DNA from: Voacanga thouarsii
Lineage: Eukaryota > Streptophyta > Magnoliopsida > Gentianales > Apocynaceae
Direction of reading: 5' to 3'
DNA: 64,000 nt
NCBI GenBank assembly: GCA_026120185.1
Contig: JANUWF010002421.1
Span: 186,001 to 250,000, forward strand
The notes below the pieces were generated by a model, which saw nothing but the letters and a program-made list of their open reading frames with translations, was not told the DNA's origin and did no database searches. Position numbers and translations under genes: made by a program. Positions 60,325 to 64,000 of the stretch are shown here, piece by piece; position 1 is the first letter of the stretch, and each line of letters opens with the position of its first letter.

Positions 60325-61603
60325 TGTTTTAATTTATGACAAATATTGATGTGAGCTAATATATGAAATCTATATGTGATAGGATTTTTGGATGTGACAT
60401 GTTTAACTTTAGTTCTTCCAAGGCGTGCTAGTAGGACTACTAAGCAGCTCTTAAGAAGTAGAATCCAAGAGTGGTTGATCAAGTATAACTCCAACTTAAG
60501 AGATTGCATACCATGAAAACCTTGTGAAGAATTATAGATTAGAAATTGTGATTAAGGTATTATTTATAAATTCCTATATCACTTTACCTTATGTCAATTT
60601 GATTTACCTTAAAGCACTTACAAATAATTTCAAAAAGAGGGTATTTCTAAATCTGAATTTTATAAAATTCTTGGTTGAATAGTTTTGGACAGACTTCTAA
60701 ATCCAAAATGCCCATTCAATAATTTGTAGCATTTTTCAAAATGTATCTCTCTACATACAATGCCATTTTGCACTCACTTTTTGAACGCACATCCTTTCAT
60801 TCTGTGAATCCAAAACACTAAAAATCTTGACAGAAGTAAGTAGCCCTTGGGTCTCTTCGGTTTTAGCTCTTGTAAAAGCTTCAAAAACTCAATTTTCAAG
60901 TAGATTTTTATGCTAACTCATTCAAAAACACTCTTACACTTTAGAATATGAAAATATCCCTTTTCATTTGTGCTTAAGGTAAGATTAAATTGTTCCAAAG
61001 GTTAAAAAGTATTTGTGGTTAGTGGCTTATATTTGCTCAATCTGTGAGCTATTTCTGTATTCTATCTTCAATCAACTTTGTATCAAGGTTAAAGAAGTAA
61101 AACTAAGTTGGGGTGAGTCTTGATTGTTGAGTTTAAAGAGGTTGGGTGTAAAATCAAGAGTGGTGATCCTCTTGTGTAAGATTAGTATTGCCTACCACTA
61201 TTGATTTGGGAAAAAGGTTTTAGTAAGTTATGTTGAAATCCTTAAGTGTGTGCTTAACGTAGTGGATGTAAATCATTTAAGGATCAAACCACTATAAATC
61301 TTTGGGTCTATTCTTTTGCATTTGATCTGAACTTTATCACTGCATTTTCGCTGGTCATCAAATAAAAAAAAAAAAACTCTATCTGTTTCTCTGCAATTAT
61401 TGATCTGTTTTAAGACTTTTGTATTCTGTAGTAAGTCTGTCATTGATATCTCAACCACCCATCTTTAAAACAAACCACATTTTCATCATTTAGTGCTGAT
61501 TCGAAAGATCTTTGACTGCATTCTTAAAACTGTGAAGCAAATCTGCCTTTTTGAACACAAATACTTATTGGCCTTGCTCAAAAGTCATCAAAAGATGTTT
61601 TTG
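60325..61603 (+). mobile_element. Ty1/copia LTR (copy 2 of family), cut by a CACTA element
   Basis: It starts TGTTTTAATTTATGAC and follows the LTR at 49962-51211 in opposite orientation, including AGTTCTTCCAAGGCGTGC, GGTTGATCAAGTATAAC, the TCCTTAAGTGTGTGCTTAA and GTAGTGGATGTAAATC phrases and CCACTATAAATCTT. The expected 3' end and primer site are missing; at 61604 a CACTA terminus begins. It is either a solo LTR or the remains of a larger element. Confidence 0.75.
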
Positions 61604-61789
61604 CACTACAAGAAAAAAACCAAATTAATGACGGTCAAATCTGTCACTAATCGAGTTAGCGACGGATTATGTCCGTCGCTAAAAAGGGCGTCGCAAATTG
61701 AGATGGATGTGCGACGGCCATTTAATTGATGACATTATAATTAAGTTTATAATCAATATTGCAACAGTCAAAAATTTTTATTTTTTAAA

Positions 61790-62165
61790 AAAATTAATTA
61801 ATTTAGCAACGAATTTGTGACGGTAAAAAAATTTTATTTTTTAAAAAATTAATTAATTTAGCAATAGATTTGCAACGGCAAAAAATTTTTTTATTTACAA
61901 AAAATTAATTAATTTAGCAACGAATTTGCAACGGTAAAAAAAATTTATTTAAAACATAATTAATTAATTTTGCGAGAGCAAAAAAATTTAAATTTTGGAA
62001 AAATCAATTAATTTAGCAACGGATTTGCAATGGCTAAAAAATTTTTTATTTACAAAAAATTAATTAATTTAGTGACGGCAAAAAAATTTATTTTAAAAAA
62101 TTAATTAATTTAGTCACCGATTTGCAACGACCAAAATTTTTTATTTAAAAAATTAATTAATTAGA
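61790..62165. repeat. Subterminal tandem repeats, about 55 bp
   Basis: Units of the form AATTAATTAATTTAGCAACG followed by AATTTGCAACGGCAAAAAA and a T/A-rich spacer recur about seven times at 50-58 base spacing. Confidence 0.8.
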
Positions 62166-62166
62166 T

Positions 62167-62290
62167 GCCCGATCCACCAAGAATATTATGAGATTATACC
62201 AGATCCAGGGCTCAAACCCATGTCCTTGTTGTGGAAAAATACGTGTTCCACCACTAAGCTATTGATATTCTTGTGATTTATTGTGTTATA
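62167..62290 (-). mobile_element. tRNA-derived (SINE-like) segment
   Basis: On the minus strand TAGCTTAGTGG matches the polymerase III A box, and GGGTTTGAGCCC about 31 bases later resembles a B box. Similar tRNA-like heads occur in SINEs. It is unlikely to be a working tRNA gene: I see no paired acceptor stem. It sits inside the CACTA subterminal array. Confidence 0.5.
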
Positions 62291-62763
62291 TATTAATTAT
62301 ATAGTAAATTTTTTTTGTGAATTAGCGACAGATTTGCAGGGGTTTTGCGACGATTTGTGATAACCCAATTTTCCGTCGCAAATCTATTGCTAATTAACCA
62401 CGGATTTGCAACAGCTAATTTTTTGAAATTTAAAAAAATAAATTTATTTTTAAATTTTGAATGACCGTTGCAAATTCATTGCAAATTGCGATAGATTTGT
62501 GAGGGCTTATTTTTTTCAATTTAAAAAAAATGATTTTTAAATTTTAAAAGGTCGTCGCATATCCCTCTTTAATTGTGATGGATTTGTGAGGGTTTATTTT
62601 TTTAATTTTAAAAAATAAATTTATTTTAACTTTTAGATGGCAGTTGCAAATCCCTCACTAATAGTGACAGATTTGTAAGGGTTTATTTTTTAATTTTAAA
62701 AAAATAATTCTTTTAAAATTTTAGATAGCCGTAGCAAATTCCTCGCTAATTGTGACGGAATTG

Positions 62764-62807
62764 TGAGGGATTAGGGTTTCATAAAGGTATGAAACCTTGA
62801 TCCCTCA
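62764..62807. repeat. Hairpin-forming inverted repeat
   Basis: Two 20-base arms (TGAGGGATTAGGGTTTCATA and its inverse) match at 18 of 20 positions around a 4-base loop. Each arm carries the array's TGAGGGA motif. Confidence 0.85.
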
Positions 62808-62864
62808 TAAATCCGTCACTAATCTAAAAAATTCACAAAAAAAAAAAATTAAAGTCTAATTGTT

Positions 62865-63055
62865 TATGTGTGTGTGTGTGTGTTTTGAAATAATAAAATG
62901 TGCGAAAAGACATTATTAAGTAAAAATATTTATATATATAATATAAATATGATATTATTAAGTATATATATGTATGTATATATGTATGAATATGATATAT
63001 ATGTATCCATCGCAATTAAATGTATATATGTATGTATGTATATTAATTTGTATGA

Positions 63056-63114
<59 letters not shown>

Positions 63115-63340
63115 TACTAACATAAATAAATATGTATATATATTAATTTGTATGAATATGTATATATATATATATATTAATATTTGTATGTATATATGTT
63201 TATTAATATATTAAAAAGTATATTAACATATATATATATATATTTGTATATATATATATATATATAATTTAAATATGTTATATAGATTCACACATACTAA
63301 CATAAATAAAATGTGTGTGTGTGTATATATACCAAATTCG
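62865..63340. repeat. Low-complexity AT block with GT, TA and ATGT runs
   Basis: It contains (GT)n near 62869-62882, several (TA)n runs (for example 63058-63080) and TATGTATG phrases. The phrase CACACATACTAACATAAATAAA occurs twice (about 63109 and 63290). Open frames here are spurious. Confidence 0.85.
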
Positions 63341-64000
63341 CACTTAGCAACGGATTCGTAAATTATATACTATCAATTAGATAATTATTAATTTAATTAA
63401 CAAATTCATTAATTAGTAATGAATTTGCGATGGCTTTTTCTTAATTTAAAAAATAGATTTATTTTTAAAATTTGGATGATCATCGCAAATCCTACGCTAA
63501 TTGTGATGGATTTGTGATGGCTTATTTTTTTTCAATTTTAAAAAAATAAATTTATTTTAAAATTTTAGATCGCCGTCGCAAATCCCTCTCTAATTGCGAC
63601 GAATTTTCAAGGACTTTTTTTATTTAAAAAAAATTAATTTATTTTTAAATTTTAGATGGACATCACCAATCCTTCTCTAATTTCCACGAATTTGTGACGG
63701 CATATTTTTTTAATTTCAAAAAAATAATTTTTTTGAAAAAAAATAGGATGGCGGTCACAACTCCCTCGCTAATTGCGACGGCTATGTAAGGGCTTATTTT
63801 TAATTTTAAAAAATAAATTTATTTTCAAATTTTGGATAGTCGTTACAAACCCTCTCTAATTGCGGTGGATTTGTGAAGCTTATTTTTTCAATTAAAAAAA
63901 TAAATTTATTTTTAAATTTTGGATGATCATCGCAAATCCCTCTCTAATTATGACGGATTTGCAAGGGCTTATTTTTTAAATTTTATAAAAATAAATTTAT

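Larger units (their letters stand above)
62440..63990. repeat. Second subterminal tandem array, about 88-110 bp units
   Basis: Units read GATTTGTGAGGGCTTATTTTT, a run of A/T, then TTTTAGATGGCCGTCGCAAA and TCCCTCTCTAATTGCGACG. They recur on the same strand at 62492, 62581, 62668, 62757 and again from 63420 to the edge. A low-complexity AT block (62865-63340) separates the two parts. Confidence 0.75.
61604..64000. mobile_element. CACTA element, terminal and subterminal region (continues past the window)
   Basis: It begins CACTACAAGAAAAAAACC, the common CACTA terminus, followed by GACGGTCAAATCTGTCACTA and GCGACGGATTATGTCCGTCGC motifs. The following 2.4 kb is built from short repeats that each carry an AACGG or GACGG core. 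No coding region is reached. It has inserted into the copia LTR ending at 61603. Confidence 0.8.

Noticed and set aside
62167..62290. Functional tRNA gene
   Set aside because: A and B box-like sequences are present, but I could not pair an acceptor stem or anticodon arm; a SINE-type relic is more likely.

Overview
The window looks like repeat-rich intergenic DNA from a large plant genome, most likely a eudicot. It is AT-rich and full of nested plant transposable elements: Helitron, CACTA, Ty1/copia, Ty3/gypsy of Athila and Tat type, LINE and SINE. It holds one gene that looks functional, a five-exon L-ascorbate oxidase on the minus strand at 55228-58646. No species is assigned.

Layout. 1-3554 (minus) is a decayed Helitron Rep/helicase gene that runs off the left edge. 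5741-19376 (plus) is a CACTA transposon of about 13.6 kb with ACGACGG-type subterminal repeats and a broken TNP2 transposase. Inside it lie a Stowaway-like MITE, a 222-bp TATG microsatellite and a 3.9-kb solo LTR with a perfect 5-bp target duplication. 19756-23330 (minus) is a broken replication protein A gene of the type Helitrons carry, interrupted by an Angela-like copia solo LTR. The simplest reading is one Helitron split by the CACTA insertion. 24230-29966 is a patchwork: an Athila-type LTR abutting a glutathione S-transferase fragment, RNase H and LINE reverse transcriptase fragments, a SINE, a copia LTR with its primer site, and a CACTA end.

29967-43740 (plus) carries Athila-type DNA: a pol-less unit (LTR, primer site, a 'putative plant transposon protein'-like ORF, polypurine tract, LTR), then a decayed protease-RT-RNase H-integrase pol and a third LTR. 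43741-48845 is a tandem satellite of about 152 bp per monomer, some 33 copies. 48847-51211 (minus) is the 5' end of a copia element (gag, primer site, LTR) cut off at the satellite. 51212-55055 is the 3' part of a Tat-like gypsy element with an antisense plant-mobile-domain-like ORF, a polypurine tract and an LTR. The oxidase gene follows. 60325-61603 is a second LTR of the same copia family in opposite orientation, cut by another CACTA element that starts at 61604 and leaves the window.

How the parts relate. Apart from the oxidase (a secreted multicopper enzyme of the apoplast), every coding stretch is a mobile-element or gene relic with stops or frameshifts. I found no convincing new multi-gene system. 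The most useful content is the readable insertion history, the satellite and its junctions, the pol-less Athila derivative, and the antisense ORF beside the Tat LTR.
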